Under the pieces are notes generated by a model. It ran no database searches. It saw only the letters and a program-made list of their open reading frames with translations, and was not told the DNA's origin. DNA of 64,000 bases, from positions 30,009,155 through 30,073,154 of the forward strand of contig JANVCC010000022.1 in assembly GCA_025345505.1 (NCBI GenBank). Reading direction: 5' to 3'. Made by a program: the position numbers and the translations under genes. Positions 35,600 through 48,212 of the stretch are shown here, one piece after another. Within the stretch, counting starts at the first letter, position 1; each line of letters begins with the position of its first letter. The stretch is from Todiramphus chloris collaris. Taxonomy: Eukaryota; Chordata; Aves; Coraciiformes; Alcedinidae.

Positions 35600-35830
35600 C
35601 ATTCACCTTTTTTGGAGCATTTCCTTCAAAAGACATTAAGCCCATACATTACTATTTAAAGAGCTTAATTCAGTTCAGGCAATAATGACCCATAAATATT
35701 CATGATTTTGTTTTAACATTAAAATAACATCTGTTTCGAAACATCTGCAATCTGTTTTCAATGCTTCGGTAACATTTAAATTAAGTGTAACTAATACAAT
35801 AAACCACTATTAGGGATAATGATAATGAAA
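35600..35830. promoter_or_regulatory. Candidate conserved non-coding element
   Basis: AT-rich, non-repetitive block with GCTTAATTCAG, GGCAATAATGACCCATAAATATTCATGA, ACATTTAAATTAAG and ACTAATACAATAAACC. There is no open frame. The evidence is compositional only. Confidence 0.35.
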
Positions 35831-36589
35831 GATGCCCTATTAAGAGACATGAACAATGTGGAATTGAATGAAGAACAAAATGAGGGGTGGAGGGAATGAA
35901 CCCAGCAGTCAGATACCAAAGCTCCTTGGAACGTAAATCCATCGTTACGGGTGAGTTTCCTGTGTGTAGGACTGTTGTTTAACTGCCTCAGCTGCTGCGT
36001 CTCAGCTCTGCTTGAGTCTTTCTCAACTTTCCACTGCAAAAGCAGTAATTTAAGGGTGTGACTACTTTTAACAAGAGGTGGGGAGGCTCATTCTCTCCAC
36101 CTGGAGGGGTCTGCAGAGATCTTTTTGAGGTGCCAGCACCTCTCTATCCAAGACAAAAAAAAATTCTATTTTTGAGCTGGAAAACCAGCCACAGTGCAAA
36201 GGGCTCTACCAGTCAGATGTGGTTAACAAGACCATTAATCTCCCCATCAGCCAGTGAGATGTCCCAGGCAAGTGGCAATGCCCAGTGGCTGCACTGGTGT
36301 GCACTGCCATGCTCCAGGGCATAAAGTTAAGCAAAACAGTTAACTTCCCTCCCCCCAGAAAAGGGCTATTGTTTTCTGCTGTCATTTCTCCTCTTTTTCT
36401 CTCTGGGGCCGGGAGGGATGACATCATGAACATCTGCATATCATTGCAAGGGTGAAGGTGAAGGTCGGGTGCCGGGGAGGAAGGCTCCCATCCTCTGCCA
36501 GCTGCTGCTGGTGGGCTGACACTTGGCACCTGCCTCCACCAGACCCACACGCAACTCACTCCTGTGGCCCCCGGCTGGAAAGTTTTACT

Positions 36590-36960
36590 TTCATGGAAAC
36601 CTTGGTCAGTCATCATGAATTGATTTGTTTAAAAATTATATTTCGGGGTTTTGTGGTTTGTTTGTGTTGTTTTTTTTTTTTTTTTAAGTCAGCCCTTGCT
36701 GTTTGCTTCTGCCATTCCCCGACAAAAATCCAGGAGGCATTTTTAACCTCCCAGACCAAATGCAAAAAGCCAATGTAGGGAAAAAAAGCAAGGATTACAG
36801 CAGCTGAATTCGCTCTTATCTGATGATTTCCGTAAAAAACATTGCTTTGTTAAAAAACTTTTTTTCAGTCAAAGCAAAGCCAGGACTTGCCACACATCTG
36901 TGCAACTTTGACACAATAAGAGCAGCTGTTTATGCTGCCAGACTGACACCCTTTTAACCC
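36590..36960. promoter_or_regulatory. Weak candidate non-coding element
   Basis: AT-rich stretch with CATGAATTGATTTG and AAATTATATTTC, and later CTTATCTGATGATTTCC, a GATA-containing word. A T14 run interrupts it. It is weaker than the other candidates. Confidence 0.2.
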
Positions 36961-37149
36961 CAAATCCTCAGGCAATCTAAGGAAGCCACTGTATAGGTAT
37001 AAATAGCTCCAGGACTAATCCTGTGGCTGTTCATCCTTGTTGGCCCAAGCACTACACCCCTGGCACAAACTCAGCTATGGTCCAAGCCCCTGGCATCAGA
37101 CTGGACCAGGTCCTGGCAGGCCACCATGGAGCCGTGCCTCCAGAAGTGA

Positions 37150-37330
37150 CAGGAGACCATGGAAAGCAAAGCATAAATTCAAACCATTTAAAGTGTGATT
37201 AAGACTTCCCTTGATTACTGCTCTGCGTGATATTGAATGCTTCAGCTGTCGGTGATTTATTGAAGTAATATATAGTATGCTGCATTCAGTTAACAGTCTC
37301 CATCAAGCACAATCTAGCTGAGTTTAAAAA
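37150..37330. promoter_or_regulatory. Candidate conserved non-coding element
   Basis: Contains GTGATTAAGACTTCCC, TTGATTACTG, GTGATATTGAATG, GGTGATTTATTG and GTTAACAG within 180 bp. These are repeated homeodomain-like cores in non-repetitive sequence. Confidence 0.3.
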
Positions 37331-37333
37331 AAA

Positions 37334-37373
37334 AAGAGACAGAGAGAGAAAGAGAGAGCACAGTCAGAGAGGA
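37334..37373 (+). repeat. GA-rich imperfect microsatellite
   Basis: AGAGACAGAGAGAGAAAGAG and following; a short purine-rich simple repeat with interruptions. Confidence 0.9.
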
Positions 37374-39129
37374 AATCTCCCAGGACCTAAGGGAAATTGA
37401 AATATGTGCATGATAATCTGTGTCCAAAGCTTTTAGCACTTCAAAAACTGCCAGTTGCTAATACCACTGGCTAAAATCAGCATTGCTTCAATGGCTGATG
37501 GTCCCAGTGCCATCCTCACCCACTCCTTCCTTCCAACACTGATAACTATGGCTATTTTGAGCCATCACTTGGCTTTTAGTGGGGTTTTTTTCAGCTTTTA
37601 GTTGGGTTTTTTCAATTTTATTCCAGAGTGAAGTTTCAGTTTTGCATTCTTTGGCAAAGGGGAGGCTCCACCATAGTGCTCTGTGCATCACCACCAGCAC
37701 CAAACCAGAGCAGAGGCAGTAAAACTGGTGGTAACTATAACCTAAAAGCAAATAAAGTGGGACTGACATTCAAAAAGAGAGAAAATAGCAATCTAAGCAC
37801 TCAGTATAGTTTCAGTGCTTTTAATGTTTTAGGTTTAATGCAGAAGTAGCTGCTGTTGTTTGTACAGGGAAGAGGTTTATTTAGTTTCATATATGATATT
37901 TGATGTATTATCATTCCTTTAGGATCTGATTCAATGAGATACCTCCACAGTGGGCTAATTTTAAGGTGTCATCTTCAATTAACACTGATCTTAATCACAA
38001 GCTTTCCAAAATAAGGTGTCTGGCTTAGAAATGATAAGATTATAAATCAAATGTTTTATTTGACATTTGCTTTTGAGGATTCATGCCTATAAGTGGTTGA
38101 AGGTTTGGGTTTGTTTCCACCCCCCTCCCCGAAAGCACAAGCATTGGAAATAACTTTATTAAAACCAGCAACAACAAAAGGAGGCATGCTCACAAGCACC
38201 CCTACTCCACAACCTGGAGCTTTCACAAAACCAGATGCAATGTCCAGAAATCACAAGTGGTTTCAGCACAATACTCAAACTTCCCCAGCTCACCAACAAT
38301 GGCACGTGAAAACACACATGGGGTTTGGCTTCATTTCCTCAGTTTCTAAACCTGATGAAACTAGACACAATACCAAACCTGATACTGATGAGAAGGACTT
38401 CCCTTTAGCTCTGACCTTCTTGCATGAAAGTCACACAGGTATTCTGTGGCACAGCAGTTAGCTGACTTTCAGTGTGTGATGGACATCGGTGTCCGTGTCA
38501 CAGTCTATCAAACAAGGGAATATTCTTGGCAGTGCCCTGGCTCAACTGGCAAAGAGCAAGACTTCAGCTCATGTATTCAGTTATTCTTCAAACTTCTGGA
38601 TTGCCAACAGCTGAGGTCTTGCTCCAAGGTCCAGGAAACCTAGAGCTTCTCTGGAAAATGCCTGTAAGATTATTTTAGCCTGGGCATCATATTTTCCCCT
38701 AATCTCACTTTCAGAAATTACATCATCGTTTCAGATGAAACTTTGCAGATTAAATTCAGCCCAAGGCATGGACTGTTAAAAAGTCTGGCAAAGTTGTAGA
38801 CTGCTGGGTCTTCAAATGGAAAGACTCAGGCAGCCTCACAGAGAGGTGGAAGTTGCAGCTCTGCTGACGTGCTACAACACCACGTGCCTCCTGAAACCCA
38901 GAGAAGCATCACCAGATGAGAGCCCGGACATCCTGGACATTATGAACCTCAGTACTGTAGTGGCAAAACTATTGCTACTTCTCAGTCCAATAAAGCAAAA
39001 AAATGCATATGCAATAAATTGCTTTTTTTTGTTGTTTTTTTTCAGTTTGATTATCCGTCATGATAAGACATTACTTAAAGCAGTGGTGACACTGTCTAAT
39101 CATTCTTGTGAAATATAGACTTCTCTCTC

Positions 39130-39345
39130 CACTTCAGACAGAGCCGACATTAATACACATTTATGCAAAGCAGAGCTGGAGCTGTCAGGGGCTAATCTTT
39201 ACAAGTATGATAAATGATGTTTATTTTCAGTGATGGAACGAAACACCCGGGCTGACAATAATTGTAATAAAAAGGACAGATCAACTTCTATAAAGTGATT
39301 GAATTACCAGTCTATTGCATTAATGCCTGATCTTGGCTCTGTCAT
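39130..39345. promoter_or_regulatory. Candidate conserved non-coding element
   Basis: About 215 bp with CATTAATACACATTTATGC leading into a POU-like TATGCAAA (39162-39169), GATAAATGATGTTTATTTTC, CAATAATTGTAATAAA and ATTGCATTAATGCC. The palindromic GCATTAATGC near 39317-39326 is a paired homeodomain-type word. No repeat or open frame is present. Confidence 0.4.
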
Positions 39346-42300
39346 AAACCTGCTTTAGGTTACCAACGACTGCACATTAGGAAACATCCACCTTCAGATA
39401 GACACCCTGCCCTTGACCTGTGGGAACGCAGGGGAGTCACTGCTGGTTGCAGGTTTTAGCCACTCTAATTTATTTACAGTAAAGTAACGTTTCCTCATCT
39501 CAGGCCAACAAAGCAGCACCCTGTGTCCACCGAGCCTCGCAGAAAAGTCTCAAAAACTCAGCAGCTGCACATGGCTCCTCCATGCACATGTGATTCCTGT
39601 GCTCCCATACGTAGGAGCATCGGTGCTGAATTGAATGATTGTGCCTGTGACGCACACCGGATTCACCAACATCCCCAAGGACCAGCACGAGGACTGTGGA
39701 ATGCCAGTGTCCCCTAGAAGTAAAAAAAATGGAAAGAGGTTAATCTTCCCTATCTATCTGAGAAAAAGGTAGCATCCTGCACTAGACAGGGCCTGATGAA
39801 GTCCAGAGCTGTGGAGAAATAGAGGAGATGTGTGTCAGACCACTGGATCAAACACCCAGGTCCCTTGTGCAGCCAGACCAGCCTCTGACCCAGATGTGGG
39901 CAGGAGACACCTTCTGCATCTCCAGCAAAGACAAACATCTAGGAGGTAGCACTGGAGGACAGAGCTCTCTTTGCCTTGGTTTTTAGTTTTGCAGAGGAGG
40001 ACATTTTGGTAAAATGTGGGCTCCAGAGAGTCCATAAATCGTCTTAGCTTTACCTGTGAGTTTTCCTGAGTGGGTGCTACCCCTACATTTTCTGTGGTTG
40101 CCCTGGGTGTGACATAAGGGAAAAATAAAAGGGCATTTGGAAGACTTGCCAGGCATGCCAGTGTGTGGCGGTGCTCACAGGTAGCATGGAGACACGCATG
40201 TCAAGAGAATCCAGCTGAGACTGGGGCTTCTGCAGCTTTTCCAGCCTGCAGAGTGATTTACTCCAGATGCAGGAGCCTCGGCTCACTGAAAAATAGGCTA
40301 GACTAGGAGACATCATGCTGTCTGCTTGCCTTGCTCTACAGCTCACCTTATCATCCATGGTATGACCCAAAAAAAAAAATCTCATAAATAACTGGGTCAA
40401 CTGATTGCTTTGTTAGTACTCTGCCATAGAAACTAAAAACATTTTCAATTTTCATAATGGGACAGATGTTGTGGGGAAAAAAAAGGAAAGATGGACAAAT
40501 AGAACAAAAGAATGTGCAGTTCTATCTGTGTATGTTTACACAAATGTTCATGCATCTGCTTCCCTGTGTTTCCCTCCAACTAGGATTTCTGACATGAGAC
40601 TGAAACCTGAATTGAAAAGGTAAAAATGGTGTTCATCAACAATCCTTCAGAAAACAATTTGCTGGAAATAGTTGCTTCAGGTTAATTGAAACATTTGTTT
40701 GCAGTTTTGGAGTATTTCTTTTATAGGTTTTCCATTCCATTAAGTTTATAGTTAGTGTATATTTCATATTTCAAGTATTCCATGTTTCTGTTTCAGTCCA
40801 GATTTGTATAGTAGTATTCCGTTTCATAATTCATTTTACATTATTTCATGTGAGATTTTTGTACTGTGTTATACATTAATGCACAGTGGTGCCAAAGAGA
40901 AGTCATTTCAGACTGAAAACTTGAACTGTCCCATTCTGACAGCTGACTGCTGACTGCTTTATTGAAATGACTTACTCTGAATTTCCCCACCCCCCCCTAA
41001 ACTTAATGTCCAAATTGACACAGTCCCATGGGATAATTCAATTTTAGCAGAGCAGCATTTTCTGACAGCAGACATTGAGAAGGAAATTTTAAACCTTTCT
41101 CAGTCATGTGTATTTGTCTGCACATGAGCCTGTGTGTGGTACCACACGCCAGGACTCCACAGGGACCGGGAGCCGATGACCATAGCTGGGCAGCAGGAGC
41201 TCTGATCACAGTCCAGATGATGGTTTCCTTCAGCACCAGCTCCTGCCCAGCTGATGCTGGAAGGATGATTTTACTCCTGAAGGTCCTGATGAAGAATTGT
41301 GATTTTGAGGTGATCTAAAGCAAGTAAATACAGTTGATCTAAAGAGTTGGTTTTATTGAAGAGCAGCCCCCACATCCAGTCCTTCATTAAATAAGCCTTA
41401 TTTCTTTTGCATCTGTGTGTTCCCAGCATTGCTATTACAAGGTTTCAGGCTCTGCAGACCCACCTACATTCAGAAATGCCACAGACGAACTTGCAGTGTG
41501 TCTCCTGTGTGCTGCCCTTGGAGCAGGTTCCTGGGACAGTCCTTCAGCCATGGGAAGACAGGAGGAAGGTTGGCAGCTGGACCTCCTCATTCAGCTGGGG
41601 TACTGCAGGGGAGTCAGTGTTGGAGACAATTCTGATCGATGGATCAGGGAAGACAGATACATGAGTGCAAATATGCCCTGTCCTACAACAACAAAGGACA
41701 AAGAAAGCTTCTACCCCTCACAACTTCCTTCTCTCCCTCCCATTTACTACTCTGAGAAATGAGATTTTCTAAATACTCTGCTGTTTATTAAAAGGGGAAA
41801 ACAGTGCATTGGCCATGCAACTCATAAAAGAGAGTATAAACCTCTAAATTACATCACACCTGAATTTTACACATCACATAATGCTTTACATTCTCCAGGG
41901 GAAACTATTGTCAGAGTGAAAATCAACCTCATTGGCAGATAAAGATTTTTTCCCCAAACAGCACTGAGAAAGGCTCCAGCACAAGCTCCTGAACATTCAG
42001 CATTACCTGTGTCTACACTTTGATGGCAGAAGTGCTTGAGGGTGAAGTCAGAACAGCTATTGCTGCTTTTGTCATGTCTCGCATGTAGAAAGACAAGCAG
42101 AGTCCCACTGCCCCATTATCCTCAAAGTATTGCTGATGCCAAACATGTGGGAACTTGTGAGCCAGCCATGCAAAGTGCACTTGTTTAGCTAAAAGAAAGA
42201 AAAAGCAAAGAAAAACAAGATGCATTTTTAAAGCTATGTATTTGAGATTTTCCTCTATCTGGCTTTAGCTCAGTGTTTCCAAGTGCACTGACAATTGCAG

Positions 42301-43550
42301 AGAAAGTCCTTGATGGATAAGGGGGCAGCAGTGGCCAGGCATGGGCAAAGCTTTGCAAAAGAAGCAGTAATTCAGGTGGCTGCTGCTGTTAGAGAGTGGC
42401 CCTTCTCCCTACCACCCCAGGGTCTGGCACTGCCAGAGGGCAATGTCAGCAGAGGGACTTCCGCCCCTGGCTGCCCCATCCCTCCTCTTTCTCTGGGGCA
42501 GGAACAGCCCTGGGTTGGCTGGCACCAGCATGGCCATGTTTTCCTGCCTTTCTTATAGGCCACCGGGATGCAAAACCAAATGTGGAGTGGCAAGACAACT
42601 TGTGGTATTTTCAGAGAAAATGCCTGGCTTGTTTTCTTTGGGTACCAAAGCAGCCAGCCTGCATCCCTGTGCTGCTCCAGGCAAGGTGAGAAATGGGGAC
42701 AGTGTTACAAGCCTCCCTGGCACTTCCTAGAGGGAGGGCAGGGAAGTGTGAATGCTTTTAATTTCTAAAATAGCTTGTTTTCTACCATACCAGTAATCTT
42801 CTTACTTCTGTCTGTTTTGTTTATACCAACCTAAGGAAAGATAAAAACACCTCCTTCCATAGTGACAGCAAAGGTACCCCTCATATCCAGCTGCGTGCAG
42901 AGAGAACAGAGCAAAAATCCAAGCAAAGCACCTTGGGCGGTGGTGGTGGGGTGATGCCAGGGATGGCAGGGGGGATAAGCTGGGGGCTGCAGCATGCAGC
43001 ACTCAACAGTGCCCAGCCTCAGCATGGGGCAGCAATTGCCACCACCATCCTAGCGGCACAAACCTCCAAAGTACACGTCTCTAAAGAGATCCCAAAGGAA
43101 GCTTGTGCAGGATGTTGGGCTCCCAGCAGGAGCACCATTAGAAGATGCTCAAAGGGTGATGGGGAGCAAAAGGACATGTGGGAAGAGGTAATGTAATAGC
43201 AGAGGCCATCAGTCTGGTCCTCTTAAACCACAGGACTAGCTCTCCAGACACAGGGGAGGGTCACATTTCAACATCAGCTGTTGGTGAAACAGGCTGTGGT
43301 TCCCAGCTCCTACTTTGACTTCTCTAGCAGGAGCTGCTGCCCTTGCGTCTCTGCCCAAAACAGGCTGACCTACTCACACCCTTCATGTTACTGATCTGCA
43401 TAGACTTGGGTGGGTTTTGCCTGGGGAGAAGGCAGGGGCATTCACATAAGCTACTCCCCCAGCAGCAATGAAATGACCCTGGAAAAGGGAAAACCAGGAG
43501 GAGGCAGAACACAGAAACCTCATTCACTGACATAGGCCACAACCAGGGCA

Positions 43551-45805
43551 TAGAATTGTAGAATCACAGAATGGTTTGGGCCGAAAGGTCATCTAGTCCA
43601 ACCCCTCTGCAGTGAACAGGGACATCCTCAACTAGATCAAGTTACTCAGGGCTTCGTCGAGACACACCTTGATTATCTGCAGGGATGGGGCTCCAACTAC
43701 CTCCCTGGGCAACATGTTCTACCACCCTTATGGTAAAGAACTTAGAATATCCAATCTAAATCTACTCTTCTCCATTGTCCCTCCTCCTGTCACTACAGGC
43801 CTTTGTAAACAGTCCCTTTCCCACCTTCTTGTAGCTCCCTTCAGGTACTGGAAGGTCACTATTAGGTCTCCCTGGAGCCTTCTCTTCTCTGGGCTGAACA
43901 AACCCAGCTCCCTCAGACTGTCTTCACAGGAGAGGTGTTCCAGCCCTCTGATCATTTTCGTGGTCCTCTGCTGGACCTGCTCCATGAGGTCCATGTCCTT
44001 CCTGTACTGACGGCTCCAGAACTGGATGCACTACTCCAGGTGAGGTCTCACCAGAGCAGAGTGGAGGGGCAGAATCACCTCTCTCAGTCTTCTGACCACA
44101 TTTCTTTTGATGCAGCCCAGGATGCCATTTGCCTCCTGGGATGCAAGCGCGCACTGCCTGCTCATGTCCATGTTCTCGTCCACCAGCACCCCCAAGTCCT
44201 TTTCTGCAGGTCTGCTCTCTATAACCTCATTCCACAGGCTGTATTGATAGTGAGGATTGTGCCGGTCCAGGTGTAGGATCCTACACTTGGTCTTCTTGAA
44301 CCTCATGAGGTTCACCTGGCCCCACCTCTCCAGCTTGTCCAGGTCCCTCTGGATGACATCCCGTCCCTCTGGCATATCAACAGCACCACTTAGCTTGGTA
44401 TCATCGTCAAACTTGCTGATGGTGCACTTGATGCTGCTGTCTACGTCACTGATGAAAATATTAAACAGTACTGGTCCCAGTACGGACCCCTGACGGACAC
44501 CACTCGTCACTGCTCTCCATCTACAATTGGAGCCATTCATCACTACCCTCTGGATGCGATCATCCAGCCAATTCCTTATCCACTGAACAGTCCACCCATC
44601 AAATCCATATCTCTCCAACTTGGTGAGTAGGATGTTGTGGGGAACTGTGTCAAAGGCCTTGAAGAAGTCCAGATAGATAACATCCATAGGTCATCCCTTG
44701 GCCACTGATGTAGTCACTTTATCATAGAAAGCTACTAGGGTCGTCAGGCAGGATTTGCCCCTAGTAATGCCATTCTAGCTGTCTTTGATCACTTCTCTGT
44801 CCTCCATGTGTCTTATCAGAGCTTCTAGGAGAATCTGCTCCATGATCTTCCCAGGCACAGAGGTGAGGCTGACAGGTCTGTAGTTCCCAGGGTCCTCCTT
44901 TTTACCCTGTTTAAAAATGGCTGTAATATGTCCCTTCTTCCAGTCACCAGGGACTTCACCTGACTGCCAGGACTTTTCAAATATTATGGAGAGCAGCTTG
45001 GTGACTGCATCAGCCAATTCTTTCAAGACTCTGGGAGGCACCTCGTCAGGTCCCATAGACTTATATATGTTCATGTTCCTCGGGTGGTCACGAACCTGAT
45101 TTTCACATAGAGGGGGAGGGACTTCACCGCCCTCATCCTCACCTTGTGATTTTTTTAACTTGGGAGGTGTTGGGAGACAGGTTGCCAGTGAAGATTGAGG
45201 AAAAAAAGCTGTTGACAACCTCATCCTTCTCATCTTTTGTTACTTGCAAAGTTCAGCTCCAACCATGCCCTGGCCTTCCTGACCTCATCCCTACACAATT
45301 GGACAGTATCCCTATACTCTTCCCAGGATACCTGTCCCTGCTTCCACTGCCTGTGCACCTCTTTCTTGCCTCTTGGTTTGACCAGCAGGTCACGGCTCAG
45401 CCACGCTGGTCTCTTCCTTCCCTTGCTAGATTTCATACACCTGGGGATGGAGTTCTCTTGCATTCTATTCAAAGTGTCCTTAAAGATCTGCCAGCTCTGT
45501 TCACTCCCTTGTCCCTGAGGACTATTTTCCAGGGTGTCCAACTAACTCCTTGAAGAGCTGGAATTTTGCTTTTATGAAATTCAGGGTCCTAAATATATCT
45601 AGTATTGAAGCCCCTTGGGTACGGGTGTCTGTTTCTTGCCTCAGGAACTTATCAACAAGGCACTCCAGGAGCCTCCTGGATTGCCTACTGCTTGCTGTAT
45701 TACTTTTCCAGCAAATGTGAGGATGGTTGAAGTCCCCCAGTAGGGTGAGAGCTTGTGAGTGTGTTGCCTCCTGTAGCTGCAATAGGCATCTCATTTCAGC
45801 AAAAA
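43551..45805 (-). mobile_element. CR1 LINE, 5'-truncated copy of about 2.25 kb
   Basis: The + strand begins with the reverse complement of the CR1 3' end (TAGAATTGTAGAATCACAGAATGG, then AGGTCATCTAGTCCAACCCC). Reading leftward on the minus strand gives most of the ORF2 reverse transcriptase and the end of the endonuclease domain. The 5' end is truncated near 45805, after the endonuclease-like LLGDFNHPHICW segment. The reading frame is broken, for example between 44687 and 44775 and again near 45230. This is a decayed, immobile copy and the largest transposon in the window. Confidence 0.95.
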
Positions 45806-45830
45806 GTAGCAGTGTGAGGATGGGGAGCAC
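44031..45830 (-). pseudogene. CR1 ORF2 remnant: end of endonuclease plus reverse transcriptase
   Basis: The pieces, in order on the minus strand, are as follows. The 45522-45830 frame holds QLQEATHSQALTLLGDFNHP (end of the endonuclease domain); about its last 25 bases lie outside the clear homology. The 45230-45541 frame is the connector. The 44775-45233 frame holds [20 protein letters not shown] and [20 protein letters not shown]. The 44031-44687 frame holds [39 protein letters not shown] and the catalytic-box equivalent FDDDTKLSG. The usual CR1 box is FADD; both aspartates remain but the residue before them has changed. Stops and frame shifts separate the pieces, so no full protein can be made. 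Confidence 0.93.
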
Positions 45831-46004
45831 AGGGCCAGGGTGTCAGGGTACAGGTACCCTTGCTCACAGAGAGTGCACAGTGGAGGGGTCATGTGTGGAG
45901 CTTCTGCTGGCACTGCCAGAGCAGGAAAAAGGCTTCTGGCAAGAGCGTCAAAAGGCAGCACCATGATAAAAATTGTGCAAACAGCAGGAACATTTCTTTA
46001 ATAA

Positions 46005-46150
46005 GTCTCCAGACAGATAAATCACAGCTTAAGGAGAGATTGCAGTGCTATTTATTAGTCATTTGTTCGTGATTTGCTCACACCGTTGGTAGTGGAATTT
46101 CTTTTTCAGGTATTTAATTTTCATCAGAAATGATTTGTGTGCTGCACAGC
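46005..46150. promoter_or_regulatory. Weak candidate non-coding element
   Basis: AT-rich, non-repetitive block with CTATTTATTAGTCATTTG, GTATTTAATTTTCATC and AGAAATGATTTG. The evidence is compositional only. Confidence 0.25.
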
Positions 46151-48167
46151 AGTTTGTAGCGACTGCACCGCCCTGCCGTGCCCAGGTACCTGTAACTAGC
46201 CACCCGCAGACGGCTCGAGCCTCGAAGAAAAATGCAGACAATGACCTCCTAAAGGAGATGCCCCAGTGGTTAAATGCGTCAACTTTCACATGCATCTCTC
46301 TTATTTTTCAGAGCTGTTAGATATCCTTGCATGACTGAGCAATACCCACCAGGTAGCACATGGTTATTTAACCTAAATTCCTTATTTCCAGCTATTTCCA
46401 CATCCCAGCTTCGCTTCGGGGAAACAACAGGCTGGGTGGTAATGGGTGATAAGGCACAGAATGAGGGAGTCAAAAGGCTAGGATAAAGGAAAACAAAGAG
46501 AAATCACTAAGTGCTCACAAATGACTTTAGAAGGCTGGGTTAAATGCCACCCCAATTTGTACCTGCTGTTAGTCCAGGAGGTTAAGCCAAAGCTGAGTTT
46601 TCCCCCTGTAATTAACATCCAGCAATACAACAGTGCTAGGACTAAACCAACATTGCAGAAGCTCTGTAGCAATTACTCCTGGACAGAGGAGACCTCGCTG
46701 TTTGATACTTCTCTAGACCAAGCATTCCCAGCATTTGGAGAAGTAATTAGCTGTCTTCCAGAAATCTTCGTGGGACCTAGTGGCTGGTTTGGCTGCACAT
46801 TCTTTGCTGGACAATTTTTACGTTTCCACTAGCAAGAGCAAGGTCTTGCATGGTAGCCAGCAGCTTCCAATCTCTCAAGGATTAGCAAGAGCAAAGACTA
46901 CCTACTTGGAACAGTTTAACTTACTTGCAAATTAAAAATGATCCCCATTGCTTGTTCTTCTGATAGTTCAAAATACATTCACTTCTTCATTGAAAGGTCC
47001 ACTTACCAGAAGGAGCTGTAAACCAAAGAGTTTGGATTTGGAAGCCATTATCTGAGAAGCATGGAGAACGCCAGACTAAGCTTCTGCCATCATGTAAAAT
47101 CTACTTTTTTCCTTATTCAGACACAGAGAAATTCAGTCCATAGTCTACTCCCTGCCCAAGTCCTTGAACTTGCAAGAAACACTAGCAGATGTTCATTAGT
47201 GCATTGGTAACTAGAGAATTGGAGGCACTTGTCGACTCTGTATGTGATGAATAAATGTTGGAAAGATTCTGCTGGGGAATAGCACTTATGGTTTGGGGCC
47301 AGCTGGACACACTCAAAAAAAGTGTGTGAGGGGTGGAGAGTTATGGCCAGCAGTTACACTTTGTTGTTCCTATTACTAATTTTAATTGTAAATGTGAGCT
47401 GCCAAAAACCTGGAGGTATCTAATCCCTCCCTAAACATAACAAATAGCAAATATTTGGGTGAGATTAATGATTTTTTTTAAGGTTTAATAAAGATTTGCC
47501 TGCTTGCGTATACCCGTACAGTGCCCTCCTGCTCCCTGGCACCGTAAGAGCCTGGACATCACAATCATCTCTCAGACCAACGGCCAAGAAGAGCAGAGCT
47601 CGCAAAGGAGCACTGAAAGCACTAACATCACTTGAGGTTGCAACACACCTCCCAAATTCATCTTCAGGCTTGCACTTACCTGACAAGTTCAAGATATTTT
47701 TCCTTTCCTGCAAACACCCCTCCAGAATCTGAGTCCACCAACAAGAACTCAAAAGTCCAACAAACATCCCTAACCCCCTGGGTATCTGGCACTCGCAGCA
47801 ACTAGGCTGTTTTGAAAGGAAAAAGGCAGCTCACTCAGTATTAAACTACACTATGTGGTTCCCAGCCTGGACTGGGACTGCAGGCAAGGTAATGCTGCAA
47901 AGAAAACTCCTGAACTGTGCAAGAGAACGAAGGCCTGGTGGTGGGGAAGTTGCTTCACTTTGAAAAACTCAAATGTTTAAGCACTTGTTAAAGTAATTCA
48001 AAAATGCAGTACTGGCCCAACAGGAGAAAAGCCAATGCTTCTCCCAAGGCAGCTGTCTGGGCCAGAGCTCGCCCTGTATGTGGGAGTGAGCAGCTCTGTG
48101 CAGTCTGTTAGCAGAAAAAGAACTGTAAGTGATCTGCTGGAAGCTGTCTCCCTACGCAGAGGCATTC

Positions 48168-48212
48168 AGACACACAGACACAAACACACAGAAACACATA
48201 CACACACACAGA
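48168..48212 (+). repeat. CA-rich imperfect microsatellite
   Basis: Interrupted CA repeat (CACACAGACACAAACACACA and following) of about 45 bp. Confidence 0.9.

Larger units (their letters stand above)
32572..43550. other. Intergenic region, gap to large CR1
   Basis: No coding exon or RNA gene is recognised in this 11 kb. It holds candidate regulatory blocks (listed separately), an A26 run (34584-34609), a pyrimidine tract (34868-34941), a GA-rich microsatellite (37334-37373) and a C-run near 40989-40997. No transposon could be identified by eye. Confidence 0.7.
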
